Shown: positions 26,032-35,771, numbered from the stretch's first letter. The stretch is DNA of 64,000 bases from Lachnoclostridium edouardi (GCF_900240245.1 NZ_OESQ01000001.1:1-64000), one strand, 5' to 3'. The notes: generated by a model from the letters alone, not told the origin. Program-made: numbers and translations.

Positions 26032-29000
26032 ATGGCAAGAAAAATGAAAACCATGGATGGAAACGAAGCTGCTGCTCACGCATCGTATGCGTTTACCGAA
26101 GTTGCGGCTATGTTCCCTATCACCCCTTCATCTGTTATGCCAGAGCATGTTGATGAATGGGCAACCGACGGAAGATTAAACATTTTCGGACGTCCGGTAC
26201 AAATTACAGAATTACAGTCTGAAGCAGGTGCAGCAGGTGCTGTACATGGTTCTTTAGCAGCAGGCGCTCTGACAGCCACATATACAGCTTCTCAGGGTCT
26301 TCTGCTTATGATTCCAAACCTTTACAAAATCGCTGGTGAACAGCTTCCAGGCGTTGTAAACGTATCTGCACGTGGACTTGCCAGCCATGCATTGTCTATT
26401 TTCGGCGATCACTCCGACGTATATGCATGTCGTCAGACAGGCTGTGCGCTGCTGTGTGAATCTAATGTACAGGAAGTTATGGACTTAACAGCAGTTGCTC
26501 ATCTGGCAGCTATTGAAGGAAGAGTTCCATTCATTAACTTCTTCGACGGTTTCCGTACATCACATGAGATTCAGAAGATTGAAACATGGGATTATGATGA
26601 TCTGAAAGAGATGGTTAACTGGGACGCTGTTGCAGCATTCCGTAAGAACGCTTTAAATCCAAACCATCCATGTCAGAGAGGTTCTGCTCAGAACCCAGAT
26701 ATTTTCATGCAGGCAAGAGAAGCTTGTAATCCATATTACGATGCACTTCCAGCTATTGTTCAGAAATACATGGACAAAGTAAATGAGAAGATCGGCACAG
26801 ATTATAAACTGTTTAACTACTACGGCGCTGCTGATGCAGAGCATGTAATTATCGCTATGGGATCTGTATGCGATACTATTGAAGAGACTATTGATTACAT
26901 GACAGCGCAGGGAATGAAAGTGGGCGTTGTAAAAGTACGTCTGTTCAGACCATTTGTAGGACAGGCTTTAGTAGATGCAATTCCAGACACAGTTAAGAAG
27001 GTTTCTGTATTAGACAGATCTAAAGAGCCAGGCGCTATCGGCGAGCCTTTATATCTGGATGTTATCGCTGCATTCAAGGGAACTAAGTTTGAGTCTATTC
27101 CTGTATATTCAGGACGTTACGGCTTAGGATCTAAGGATACAACACCAGCTCAGATCGTTGCTGTTTACAACAACAATGAGAAAGAGAAATTCACTATCGG
27201 TATTATTGACGACGTTACACATATGTCTCTGGATGTAGGCGCTCCTCTTGTTACAACACCAGAAGGAACAATTAACTGTAAGTTCTGGGGTCTGGGTGCA
27301 GACGGTACTGTAGGCGCTAACAAGAACTCCATTAAGATTATCGGTGATAATACAGATATGTATGCTCAGGCATACTTTGATTATGACTCTAAGAAATCCG
27401 GCGGTGTTACAATGTCTCACCTGCGTTTCGGTCATAAGAAGATTAAATCCACATACCTGATCAAACAGGCTAACTTTGTTGCCTGTCATAATCCTGCATA
27501 CGTACGCAAGTACAACATGGTTCAGGAGCTGGTTGACGGCGGCACATTCCTGTTAAACTGCCCATGGAGCGCAGAAGATCTGGAGAAACATCTGCCAGGA
27601 CAGATGAAAAAATACATTGCTGATCACAATATTAAATTCTACACCATCGACGGCGTTAAGATTGGTATTGAGACAGGAATGGGATCTACACGTATTAATA
27701 CAATCCTTCAGTCCGCATTCTTCAAATTAGCAAAGATTATTCCAGAAGAGAAAGCAATCGACTTAATGAAGGCTGCTGCAAAGGCAACTTACGGACGGAA
27801 GGGTGAAGATGTAGTTAAGAAGAACTGGGCTGCTATCGACGAAGGCGCTAAGCAGATCGTTGAGGTTCAGGTTCCTGAATCATGGAAGAACTGTGAAGAC
27901 GAAGGTCTGGATATGGTTCACGTAGAAGAGGGCAGACAGGACGTTGTTGATTTTGTTAACAACATTCAGGCTAAGGTTAACGCTCAGGAAGGTTATTCCC
28001 TGCCAGTATCTGCATTTAAAGATTATGTTGACGGTTCTACACCATCCGGTTCCTCAGCTTATGAGAAACGTGGTATTGCTGTAAATATTCCTGTATGGAA
28101 TCCAGATAACTGTATTCAGTGTAACTTCTGTTCTTATGTATGTCCGCACGCTGTTATTCGTCCAGTAGTTATGAACGAAGTAGAGGCTGCAGCTGCACCA
28201 GAGCAGATGAAGAAAGTTCCTATGACAGGTATGCCAGGACTGTACTTCACAATGTCCGTATCTGCACTTGACTGTACAGGCTGCGGCTCTTGTGCAAACG
28301 TATGCCCAGGCAAGAAGGGCAACAAGGCTCTTACTATGGAACGTCTGTCTGACAACCTGGGAGAGCAGGAAGTATTCGAGTTTGGTCAGAACGTAGCTGA
28401 AAAACCAGAAGTACATGCTAAATTTAAAGAGACAACTGTTAAGGGAAGCCAGTTCAAACAGCCTCTCCTTGAGTTCTCAGGCGCATGTGCAGGCTGCGGC
28501 GAGACACCTTACGCTAAGTTAATTACACAGTTATTCGGCGATAGAATGTACATTGCAAACGCAACAGGATGCTCTTCTATCTGGGGTAACTCTTCACCAT
28601 CTACACCATACACAGTAAACAAGAGAGGACAGGGTCCTGCTTGGGATAACTCCTTATTTGAGGACAATGCTGAGTTTGGATACGGTATGGTTCTGGCTAA
28701 CAACGCATTAAGAGATTGGTTAAAGGACAAAGTAACAGCTGTTTACGAGTCTGACAAGTCCTCTGATGATGTGAAAGCTGCATGTAAAGAATGGTTAGAT
28801 ACATTCTCTGTAGGCGCTACTAACGGAGCTGCTACAGATAAATTAGTTGCTGCTATTGAAGGTATTGATTGCCCACTTTGCAAAGAAATCCTTGAAAACA
28901 AAGACTTCCTGGCTAAGAAATCCCAGTGGATCTTTGGTGGTGACGGATGGGCTTACGATATCGGTTTCGGCGGCTTAGACCACGTTTTAGCAAGCGGACA

Positions 29001-29577
29001 GGATCTGAATATTATGGTATTCGATACTGAGGTTTACTCTAACACAGGCGGACAGGCTTCCAAGGCTACTCAGACGGGTGCAGTTGCACAGTTTGCTGCA
29101 GGTGGAAAAGATATTAAGAAGAAAGACCTGGCTGGAATCGCTATGACATACGGATATGTATACGTAGCTATGATCGCTATGGGCGCTGACTACAACCAGA
29201 CTGTAAAAGCTATTTCTGAGGCTGAAGCATACCCAGGACCATCTCTGATTATCGCTTACGCTCCATGTATCAACCATGGTATTAAAGTTGGTATGAGCAA
29301 GGCTCAGGATGAGGAGAAGAAGGCTGTTGAGACAGGCTACTGGCATATGTTCAGATTCAATCCAGCTCTCAAGGCAGAAGGAAAGAATCCATACAGCTTA
29401 GACAGCAAGGCTCCTACAGGCGATTACAAAGACTTCCTGAAGGGCGAAGTTCGTTACACATCCTTAGCTCTGAAGAACCCGGAGAGAGCAGAAGCTCTGT
29501 TCGAGAAGGCAGCAGATAACGCTAAAGATAGATACAGACATCTGTCCAGACTGACAGACCTGTACAAAGAAGATTAA
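26032..29577 (+). CDS. nifJ: Pyruvate:ferredoxin (flavodoxin) oxidoreductase
   Basis: This 1181-residue single-chain enzyme splits pyruvate with CoA into acetyl-CoA and CO2 and reduces ferredoxin, the core of clostridial fermentation. The N-terminal pyrophosphate/pyruvate domain starts with NEAAAHASYAFTEVAA and includes YTASQGLLLMI. The two 4Fe-4S motifs CIQCNFCSYVCP and CTGCGSCANVCP are at about 695 and 748. A third cluster site is near CAGCGETPY. The TPP-binding GDGWAYDIGFGG is at about 969. The codons lean to C-ending and CGT forms compared with neighbours, as expected for a highly expressed gene. It has its own promoter and terminator. Confidence 0.98.
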   Translation: MARKMKTMDGNEAAAHASYAFTEVAAMFPITPSSVMPEHVDEWATDGRLNIFGRPVQITELQSEAGAAGAVHGSLAAGALTATYTASQGLLLMIPNLYKIAGEQLPGVVNVSARGLASHALSIFGDHSDVYACRQTGCALLCESNVQEVMDLTAVAHLAAIEGRVPFINFFDGFRTSHEIQKIETWDYDDLKEMVNWDAVAAFRKNALNPNHPCQRGSAQNPDIFMQAREACNPYYDALPAIVQKYMDKVNEKIGTDYKLFNYYGAADAEHVIIAMGSVCDTIEETIDYMTAQGMKVGVVKVRLFRPFVGQALVDAIPDTVKKVSVLDRSKEPGAIGEPLYLDVIAAFKGTKFESIPVYSGRYGLGSKDTTPAQIVAVYNNNEKEKFTIGIIDDVTHMSLDVGAPLVTTPEGTINCKFWGLGADGTVGANKNSIKIIGDNTDMYAQAYFDYDSKKSGGVTMSHLRFGHKKIKSTYLIKQANFVACHNPAYVRKYNMVQELVDGGTFLLNCPWSAEDLEKHLPGQMKKYIADHNIKFYTIDGVKIGIETGMGSTRINTILQSAFFKLAKIIPEEKAIDLMKAAAKATYGRKGEDVVKKNWAAIDEGAKQIVEVQVPESWKNCEDEGLDMVHVEEGRQDVVDFVNNIQAKVNAQEGYSLPVSAFKDYVDGSTPSGSSAYEKRGIAVNIPVWNPDNCIQCNFCSYVCPHAVIRPVVMNEVEAAAAPEQMKKVPMTGMPGLYFTMSVSALDCTGCGSCANVCPGKKGNKALTMERLSDNLGEQEVFEFGQNVAEKPEVHAKFKETTVKGSQFKQPLLEFSGACAGCGETPYAKLITQLFGDRMYIANATGCSSIWGNSSPSTPYTVNKRGQGPAWDNSLFEDNAEFGYGMVLANNALRDWLKDKVTAVYESDKSSDDVKAACKEWLDTFSVGATNGAATDKLVAAIEGIDCPLCKEILENKDFLAKKSQWIFGGDGWAYDIGFGGLDHVLASGQDLNIMVFDTEVYSNTGGQASKATQTGAVAQFAAGGKDIKKKDLAGIAMTYGYVYVAMIAMGADYNQTVKAISEAEAYPGPSLIIAYAPCINHGIKVGMSKAQDEEKKAVETGYWHMFRFNPALKAEGKNPYSLDSKAPTGDYKDFLKGEVRYTSLALKNPERAEALFEKAADNAKDRYRHLSRLTDLYKED

Positions 29578-29594
29578 TATTGTATAGTTAATAA

Positions 29595-29645
29595 AAAGGG
29601 CTGTTGCAAGGGTCTGACAAAGGTCAGCTTTGCAGCAGCCCTTTG
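29595..29645 (+). terminator. PFOR terminator
   Basis: AAAGGGCTGTTGCAAG (29595-29610) pairs with CTTTGCAGCAGCCCTTT (29628-29644) with inner CTGAC/GTCAG pairing, followed by GCTTTA. It is one of several similar hairpins in the window. Confidence 0.85.
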
Positions 29646-29666
29646 CTTTACATATGGGAGAAACCT

Positions 29667-30263
29667 ATGGGAAAGAAAAATCAGAGAAACACGAAAAGCA
29701 GAATTGTCTCCGCCGCCTGGAAGCTGTTTTATGAGCAGGGGTACGAGGATACGACAGTAGATGAGATTGTGGAAGAGTCAGGCACGTCGAAGGGATCATT
29801 TTATCATTATTTTGAGGGAAAGGACGCCCTTCTCAGCTCCTTATCCTATTTATTTGACGAAAAATATCAGGAGTTAATGGAAAATATGGATCAGAATATG
29901 GACAGTTTTGACCAACTGATTTATTTAAATCAGGAGCTGTTTACTATGATAGAGAACAGTATTTCTTTAGACCTTTTGGCCCGCCTTTATTCTTCCCAGC
30001 TGGTTACAAAGGGAGAAAAGCACCTTTTGGACAGAGACAGATATTATTATAAAATTTTGAAGCAGATTGTGAAAAAAGGACAGGAAAAGGGAGAGCTGCG
30101 CTCAGATAAATCTGCCAATGAACTGACGAAAATATACGCTCTTTGCGAAAGAGCTTTACTATATGATTGGTGTATTTGCAACGGAGAATATTCTTTGAAA
30201 TCATATGCCAGAGAAATGATGCCAATGTTTTTAGAAAAATTGAAAGTAAAATATATTAATTAG
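29667..30263 (+). CDS. TetR/AcrR family regulator
   Basis: A 198-residue regulator with a textbook TetR DNA-binding domain at about residues 8-60: SRIVSAAWKLFYEQGYEDTTVDEIVEESGTSKGSFYHYFEGKD spans recognition helix and the YHYFxxK end. The C-terminal ligand domain is helical and unassigned. The ATG at 29667 follows GGGAG; the frame opens earlier but inside the terminator hairpin. It is followed by a Na+/proline-type symporter whose promoter carries a perfect 9-bp inverted repeat. That makes this protein the likely repressor of the symporter, by position and operator style. Confidence 0.9.
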   Translation: MGKKNQRNTKSRIVSAAWKLFYEQGYEDTTVDEIVEESGTSKGSFYHYFEGKDALLSSLSYLFDEKYQELMENMDQNMDSFDQLIYLNQELFTMIENSISLDLLARLYSSQLVTKGEKHLLDRDRYYYKILKQIVKKGQEKGELRSDKSANELTKIYALCERALLYDWCICNGEYSLKSYAREMMPMFLEKLKVKYIN

Positions 30264-30318
30264 TCTAGTAGAAATATCTTATATTTACTGGATAAAATTA
30301 GATTTAGTAATAAATTAG

Positions 30319-30354
30319 TACAGAATATAGTCTTGACTTTATTCTGTATTGCAG
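30319..30354 (+). promoter_or_regulatory. putP promoter overlapped by a palindromic operator
   Basis: TACAGAATA (30319-30327) and TATTCTGTA (30340-30348) form a perfect 9-bp inverted repeat with a 12-base spacer. TTGACT, the -35, is at 30333-30338 in its centre, and TCTAAT (30355-30360) is the -10 after 16 bases. A protein bound here would block RNA polymerase. The upstream TetR protein is the best candidate. Confidence 0.75.
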
Positions 30355-30409
30355 TCTAATTTGTTTTATGGTAGAATACCACACGATTATGGGAAAGGAA
30401 ATAAGACAA

Positions 30410-31939
30410 ATGACAACTGCACAAATATTTATGATGGTTTCGATTGGCATGTATTTATTGATGATGTTGGCAATCGGTTACATTTGCTCCAAACAGAACA
30501 ATAATGCAGATGATTTTTATTTAGGGGGAAGAAAGCTGGGGCCTTTTGTCACAGCTATGAGCGCGGAAGCTTCTGACATGAGCAGCTGGCTGTTAATGGG
30601 ACTGCCGGGCGTAGCTTATTTATCAGGAATCTGTGACGCCGGCTGGACAGCTATAGGTCTTGCTGTGGGAACTTATTTAAACTGGCTGTTTGTGGCAAAA
30701 AGAATCCGCCGCTATTCTCATATTGCAGGGAATGCCATTACTATCCCTGACTTTTTTTCCAACAGGTACAGAGATGAAAGCAGACTGCTTATGCTATTTT
30801 CAGCATTAGTAATTTTAATCTTTTTTATCCCTTATACTGCCTCTGGATTTGCAGCCTGCGGGAAGCTGTTTGCCAGTCTTTTCGGAGTAAGCTATGGACC
30901 GGCTATGATTATCAGTGCCATAATAATTGTAGGATATACAACAATGGGAGGATTTCTGGCGGCCAGCACAACAGACTTTATTCAAAGTATTGTTATGACA
31001 ATTGCTCTTTTAATTGTTTTGATTTTTGGTGTCCATGTGGCCGGAGGAGTAGAGCAGGTGGCTGACAATGTATTAAAGTTGCCAGGGTATTTAAGTATGA
31101 CGTCTACTTATGACGGCGTCAGCCAGGCGGCAAAGCCCTACGGCATCATGGCTATTTTTTCTACATTTGCATGGGGGCTGGGCTATTGCGGTATGCCTCA
31201 CATCCTGCTTCGCTTTATGGCTATTGAGGATGAAGAGAAGCTTACATTGTCCAGAAGAATTGCAACTGTGTGGGTAGTGATTACCTTAATTGTAGGTGTA
31301 ATGATAGGTGTAATCGGATACGGTATGACTCAGGCGGGAGCCATGGAGCAGTTAATTGGCGCTGACTCAGAAACTATTGTGGTGAGAACTGCAGATTTGT
31401 TAAGCCGGTACGGCGCAGTTCCTGCCTTGATTGCAGGAGTAATTTTAGCGGGAATTTTAGCAAGTACTATGTCTACAGCTGATTCCCAGCTTTTAGCTGC
31501 AGCCTCCAGCGTATCCCAAAATATTTTCAGAGGGGTTATGAAGGCTGAGATTTCTGAGAAGCGCGCTATGGTAATTGCCAGGGGAACAGTGCTTGTAATT
31601 TCTCTGATCGCCATGTTTATAGCCAGAAATCCTGACAGCTCTGTATTTGCCATTGTATCATTTGCCTGGGCAGGATTTGGAGCCGCCTTTGGGCCTGTGA
31701 TGCTGTTTTCCCTATTCTGGAAGCGTTCTAATAGAAACGGAGCTTTGGCCGGCATGATTACAGGCGGGGCAGTTGTATTTATATGGAAATATCTGGTGCG
31801 CCCAATAGGCGGAATCTGGGATATGTACGAGCTGCTGCCTGCATTTTTAGCTGCCAGCGCAGTCATAATAGCAGTCAGTTTGGCAACGGAGGCGCCATCA
31901 GATGAAATTGTAAAAGAATTTGAAAAAGTAAACGGATAA
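30410..31939 (+). CDS. putP: Sodium/proline symporter
   Basis: This 509-residue protein of the solute:sodium symporter family has about thirteen membrane segments. Typical PutP sequences are YLGGRKLGPFVTAMSAEASDMSSWLLMGLPG in the first spans (sodium and proline site residues), GYTTMGGFLAASTTDF, and GILASTMSTADSQLLAAASS in the later part. The ATG at 30410 follows AAAGGA by ten bases; another ATG at 30389 has no ribosome site. It imports proline with Na+, useful for Stickland-type fermentation or osmoprotection. Control by the palindromic operator in its promoter is likely. Confidence 0.93.
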   Translation: MTTAQIFMMVSIGMYLLMMLAIGYICSKQNNNADDFYLGGRKLGPFVTAMSAEASDMSSWLLMGLPGVAYLSGICDAGWTAIGLAVGTYLNWLFVAKRIRRYSHIAGNAITIPDFFSNRYRDESRLLMLFSALVILIFFIPYTASGFAACGKLFASLFGVSYGPAMIISAIIIVGYTTMGGFLAASTTDFIQSIVMTIALLIVLIFGVHVAGGVEQVADNVLKLPGYLSMTSTYDGVSQAAKPYGIMAIFSTFAWGLGYCGMPHILLRFMAIEDEEKLTLSRRIATVWVVITLIVGVMIGVIGYGMTQAGAMEQLIGADSETIVVRTADLLSRYGAVPALIAGVILAGILASTMSTADSQLLAAASSVSQNIFRGVMKAEISEKRAMVIARGTVLVISLIAMFIARNPDSSVFAIVSFAWAGFGAAFGPVMLFSLFWKRSNRNGALAGMITGGAVVFIWKYLVRPIGGIWDMYELLPAFLAASAVIIAVSLATEAPSDEIVKEFEKVNG

Positions 31940-31960
31940 AAATAATAAATGGAAATTCAC

Positions 31961-32035
31961 AGGCGCTGCAAATTGCCGTTGGTATCTGGATATACAGGTA
32001 CTTAGGCAGTTTTGCGGCGCTTTGTGCTTTTTGCT
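31961..32035 (+). terminator. putP terminator
   Basis: GGCGCTGCAAATTGCC (31962-31977) pairs, with wobble and one mismatch, with GGCAGTTTTGCGGCGC (32005-32020) across a 27-base loop, followed by TTTGTGCTTTTTGC. Confidence 0.75.
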
Positions 32036-32070
32036 CTATAAAAGGAAAGTCATAAATTTGTAAGAAATAT

Positions 32071-32149
32071 TTGATTGCGTTTCTTCTTACATTTGTTATA
32101 ATAACTGCATTAATACAAATAATACAGTTGATACAGTTAGTACAGTTGA
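32071..32149 (+). promoter_or_regulatory. Promoter and triple TACAGTT repeat before the GntR/ABC operon
   Basis: TATAAT at 32097-32102 with TGT before it is an extended -10; TTGCGT or TTGATT lies 16-20 bases upstream. Downstream, at about +14 to +40, TACAGTTGA, TACAGTTAG and TACAGTTGA follow each other at a strict 9-base period (32123-32149). They are likely the binding site of the YtrA-type regulator encoded next. Confidence 0.65.
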
Positions 32150-32185
32150 AAACAAACAAGTGGTATTCAGGAAAGGAGGGTGAGT

Positions 32186-32581
32186 ATGGAGCTGTTTAAT
32201 TATAGAGACCGGCGGCCTATTTATGAGCAGATTACAGAAAGCTATCAAGAACAGATTCTTATGGGAATTTTAGAACAGGAAGAAAAGATGCCGTCGGTCA
32301 GGGCTTTGGCTACAGAGCTTTCTATTAATCCCAACACCATACAGAGAGCATATGGGGAGCTGGAAAGACAGGGTTACATTTATTCTGTAAAAGGTAAGGG
32401 AAGCTTTGTCTCTGATGTAAAGGGAATGAGACGGGTAAAACGGCTGGAAGTGGAAAATCACCTGGTCACTTTGGCCAGAAAAGCCAAAACCAGCGGCATG
32501 ACATGTGAGGAATTTAAAGATCAGGCCGGGAAAGCATATGAAAGCTGTAATCAGGAAAAAGGAGGGAATGGTTATGATTGA
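32186..32581 (+). CDS. GntR family regulator, YtrA subfamily
   Basis: A short 131-residue regulator: a winged-helix domain at about residues 8-75 (PIYEQITESYQEQILMG, PSVRALATELSINPNTIQRAYGELERQGY) followed by only a small helical dimerisation tail, the YtrA layout. Such proteins sense through or together with the ABC transporter they control, often induced by cell-envelope antibiotics. The ATG at 32186 is five bases after AAAGGAGGG. It overlaps the ATPase gene by eight bases, so the two are coupled. Confidence 0.93.
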   Translation: MELFNYRDRRPIYEQITESYQEQILMGILEQEEKMPSVRALATELSINPNTIQRAYGELERQGYIYSVKGKGSFVSDVKGMRRVKRLEVENHLVTLARKAKTSGMTCEEFKDQAGKAYESCNQEKGGNGYD

Positions 32582-33473
32582 GACAGTAAATCTTACAAAA
32601 AGATTTGACGATATAGTAGCCGTGGACCACATTAGCGCCCAGATTAAGGATGGAAGCGTATTTGGACTGATCGGCACAAACGGAGCCGGAAAAAGCACCT
32701 TTCTGCGCATGGTAAGCGGAGTGCTGAAGGCAGATGAGGGCACAGTGGCTATTGACAGAGAATTGGTGTATGAAAATGAAAAGGCAAAGGCCAGATTTTT
32801 TTACATTTCAGACGAACAGTTTTTTTTAGGAAACGGCACGCCGGAGGATATGGCCAGATTTTATGAAAAGTTTTATTCTAAATTTGACAAAAAACGTTTT
32901 TTTCACCTGCTGGAAGGCTTTGATTTAAAGAAAAACAGAAAAATATCTACGTTTTCTAAAGGTATGAAAAAACAGCTTTCCGTACTTTTAGGGATCTGCT
33001 CTAACACAGATTATCTTTTGTGCGATGAAACCTTTGACGGTTTAGACCCTGTAATGAGGCAGGCAGTGAAAAGCCTGTTTGCCAACGACATGGCGGAGAG
33101 AAATCTGACTCCTATTATTGCTTCTCACAATTTAAGGGAGCTGGAGGATATTTGTGATCACGTAGGCTTGCTGCACAAGGGAGGAATGCTGCTTTCTAAA
33201 GAGCTGGATGACATGAAAATGAAAATCCACAAAGTCCAGTGTGTGCTTCAGACGGGAATGGAGGCTGAGGATCTGGCAGCTTTGGAGAAAATGAAAGTGG
33301 AGAAAAGGGGACGGCTGCTTACCTTAACAGTGAGAGGAAGCAGGGAGGAAGTAGAACAGGCTATGAAAGACTGCCAGCCGGTTTTTTATGAGATGATTCC
33401 TCTTTCCCTGGAAGAAATTTTTATCAGTGAGACGGAGGTGGTTGGTTATGACATTAAAAAACTGGTTTTTTAA
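32574..33473 (+). CDS. ABC transporter ATP-binding protein (YtrB-like)
   Basis: A 299-residue ATPase with Walker A GTNGAGKST at about residues 35-43, signature-like FSKGMKKQLSV, Walker B YLLCDETFDGLD and a switch histidine in ASHNLRELEDIC. The signature deviates from LSGGQ, as is common for YtrB-type ATPases. A ~75-residue C-terminal extension follows. It starts inside the GntR gene and its end overlaps the permease start, indicating strong coupling. With the permease it forms an ABC-2 type exporter or lipid/peptide sensor pump. Confidence 0.93.
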   Translation: MIETVNLTKRFDDIVAVDHISAQIKDGSVFGLIGTNGAGKSTFLRMVSGVLKADEGTVAIDRELVYENEKAKARFFYISDEQFFLGNGTPEDMARFYEKFYSKFDKKRFFHLLEGFDLKKNRKISTFSKGMKKQLSVLLGICSNTDYLLCDETFDGLDPVMRQAVKSLFANDMAERNLTPIIASHNLRELEDICDHVGLLHKGGMLLSKELDDMKMKIHKVQCVLQTGMEAEDLAALEKMKVEKRGRLLTLTVRGSREEVEQAMKDCQPVFYEMIPLSLEEIFISETEVVGYDIKKLVF

Positions 33474-35694
33474 GCTGTTAGGGGAAGATACGCGGCGCCG
33501 TTTGTGGGCCCTGGCTTTAATGATACTTTTGTTTTTCTTTTCCTTTCCTGTAGCGGCGGTTTTTATGGGCAGCGGATATTGGGAAAACAAAGATATGTTT
33601 TTAAAATATTATAGAGGGGCTATGTGTGCCTTAGTGTCAGGCGGCAACGGCTGGACGGCTGTTCTCTTCGCCATTTTGCCTGTGATTATGGGGATTTCCA
33701 GCTTTTCCTGGTTAAATTCTAAAAAGAAGGTGGACTTTTACAACAGCCTGCCAGTAAAACGGGAAAAAATATTTTTTGTATGCTTTATAAACGGTATTTT
33801 ATTAGTGATGCTGCCTTATACCTTCTTTTTGCTGTCAGCCATTGGCATCGGAGCTATAAAGGGAGCAGGGGCGGGAATGTTGATTCAGACAGGTTTTTTT
33901 GCCTGGCTCCACTTTATGATTTATTATTTATTCCTTTACTCCACTGTTGTTCTGGCAGTTATTATGACAGGTAATATGGTGGTGGCTCTTTTAGGAACAG
34001 GAGTATTTTTCTTTTATGGTCCGATTGCAGTTTCATTAATAGAAGGATACTTTTCCACATGGTTTTATACTTATTACCAGACAGATTTTTTCCCGGTGAT
34101 AAATAAAACGTCACCCTTAATCAGCTATATATCCAGCTTTCAGTGGGAAAATCAAATTTGGCTGTGGGCGGTTCTTGCCGCAGGTCTTGTGCTGACTGCT
34201 ATATCTTTAGTTTTGTACAAAAAAAGGCCTTCAGAGGCAGCAGGAAAGGCAATGGCTTTTCAGATCAGCAAACCTATAATCAGAATACTTCTGGTAGTTA
34301 TTTTTGCTATGATGGGAGCGATGTTCTTCTGGTCTGTGCGGCATAATATGGGCTGGGCGGTGTTTGGACTGATTACAGGCTGCGTAATCAGCCACTGTGT
34401 AATTGAGATTATATATAATTTTGATTTTAAGAAGCTGTTTTCCCATAAATATCAGATGGCCGGAAGCGCGTTGTTTGCAATAGCAGTGCTTTGTATTTTC
34501 CGGTATGATTTATTTGGATATGACAAATATCTGCCAGATGAGAGCAAGGTAGAGTCTGTGGCAATATATATGGGAGGCCTTGATTCGTGGGTGGATTATG
34601 GAGTATTAAAACCTTCAAAGAACAAAAACGATAATGTAATTACAAACCCTTCCTACAGCTATTCAGGAAATTCCGGGCCAGGGCCTTATTTGTGGGAAAG
34701 TGAAGATAAAGAGGATTATCTTTATAAAAATATGAAAATCACTGAGACAGAGCCTGTAATCAACATGGCGAAAAATGGGATTGAGGATGCTGTTGCAAGG
34801 AGAAAATATTCCAGCGAAGGCAATGGGGGAACATACTATGCCAAAATGAAAGGCGGAAGTGAAAAAGACAGTTATCTTTCTATTGGCGTACAGTATAATT
34901 TAAAAGGCGGAAAGGTTGTAAAACGCCATTATAATATAAGCCGGAATGACAATATGGAAAATATTAAAGCCATGTACAGCCAGGAGGCTTATAAGCTGGC
35001 AACCTTCCCTGTGCTTTCTGCAGACAACAGTGTAGTTGCCTGCCAGTGGAAAAATATGGACCAGGTGCGCACTGTGAAAGATCAGGAGACGGCGCAGGAA
35101 TTGTTAGCTGCATATCAAAAGGATTTAAGGAATCTGACTTTAGAGGAAACAAGAAAGGAATTTCCAGTGGCAATGATCCGATTTGTAACAGAGGAAGGGC
35201 TGGAGCAGACCAATTGGGAGATCAGTATGGACACAGGCACCAACTACAGGTCCTATAAAAATAAAGAGTATTATCCTGTATATCAATCATTTACAAATGT
35301 GACAGGTATTATGGCAGAGCTGGGAATAGAGGAGGACGGAATTGCAGACAGAGAAAAGGTGAGCCAGGTGTATTTAAGCGACCAGCGCTCCTATGAAGAC
35401 GCTTTAGGAACATGGCATGACGGAAAATCCAAAGTACTTGTGGATACCCAGGATATTGACCAGCTGCTTCCTGCATTAGTATTTCCGGAATTTTATGGGT
35501 TTTCCAACTTTGCAGAGGAGAATTATGTAAGGGCAGACGTAAGCTTTACAGAAGAAGGGGAAATGTATAAAAATGGAAATGAAACATTAATTGTTCAGGT
35601 AGATAAAATGCCTGAGAAGCTGAAGGAATTAATTCAATACGACCAGATGACAAAAGCAATGGATGAAGCCAGAAAATTAAAAAACAGCTATTAA
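33448..35694 (+). CDS. ABC-2 type permease with large extracytoplasmic domain
   Basis: A 748-residue protein. The first ~365 residues carry eight or so hydrophobic segments, starting RRLWALALMILLFFFSFPVAAVF, with the DFYNSLPVKREKIF loop typical of this permease group. The last ~380 residues are hydrophilic and lack membrane segments, so they probably form an outside domain. The ATG at 33448 follows GGAGG and overlaps the ATPase gene by 26 bases. No binding-protein gene is present, so the outer domain may do the recognising. With the GntR and ATPase it likely forms an envelope-stress or antimicrobial-peptide pump; this is inference. Confidence 0.85.
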   Translation: MTLKNWFFKLLGEDTRRRLWALALMILLFFFSFPVAAVFMGSGYWENKDMFLKYYRGAMCALVSGGNGWTAVLFAILPVIMGISSFSWLNSKKKVDFYNSLPVKREKIFFVCFINGILLVMLPYTFFLLSAIGIGAIKGAGAGMLIQTGFFAWLHFMIYYLFLYSTVVLAVIMTGNMVVALLGTGVFFFYGPIAVSLIEGYFSTWFYTYYQTDFFPVINKTSPLISYISSFQWENQIWLWAVLAAGLVLTAISLVLYKKRPSEAAGKAMAFQISKPIIRILLVVIFAMMGAMFFWSVRHNMGWAVFGLITGCVISHCVIEIIYNFDFKKLFSHKYQMAGSALFAIAVLCIFRYDLFGYDKYLPDESKVESVAIYMGGLDSWVDYGVLKPSKNKNDNVITNPSYSYSGNSGPGPYLWESEDKEDYLYKNMKITETEPVINMAKNGIEDAVARRKYSSEGNGGTYYAKMKGGSEKDSYLSIGVQYNLKGGKVVKRHYNISRNDNMENIKAMYSQEAYKLATFPVLSADNSVVACQWKNMDQVRTVKDQETAQELLAAYQKDLRNLTLEETRKEFPVAMIRFVTEEGLEQTNWEISMDTGTNYRSYKNKEYYPVYQSFTNVTGIMAELGIEEDGIADREKVSQVYLSDQRSYEDALGTWHDGKSKVLVDTQDIDQLLPALVFPEFYGFSNFAEENYVRADVSFTEEGEMYKNGNETLIVQVDKMPEKLKELIQYDQMTKAMDEARKLKNSY

Positions 35695-35714
35695 AATTAA
35701 TTCCCCAAAAAAAG

Positions 35715-35768
35715 ATCCAGCACAAAATAATCAATTAATCCTTTGATCAGTTTTGTGCTGGATTTATT
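35715..35768 (+). terminator. Terminator of the ABC operon
   Basis: ATCCAGCACAAAA (35715-35727) pairs perfectly with TTTTGTGCTGGAT (35751-35763), 13 bp, followed by TTATTCACTTTTTT. Confidence 0.85.
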
Positions 35769-35771
35769 CAC

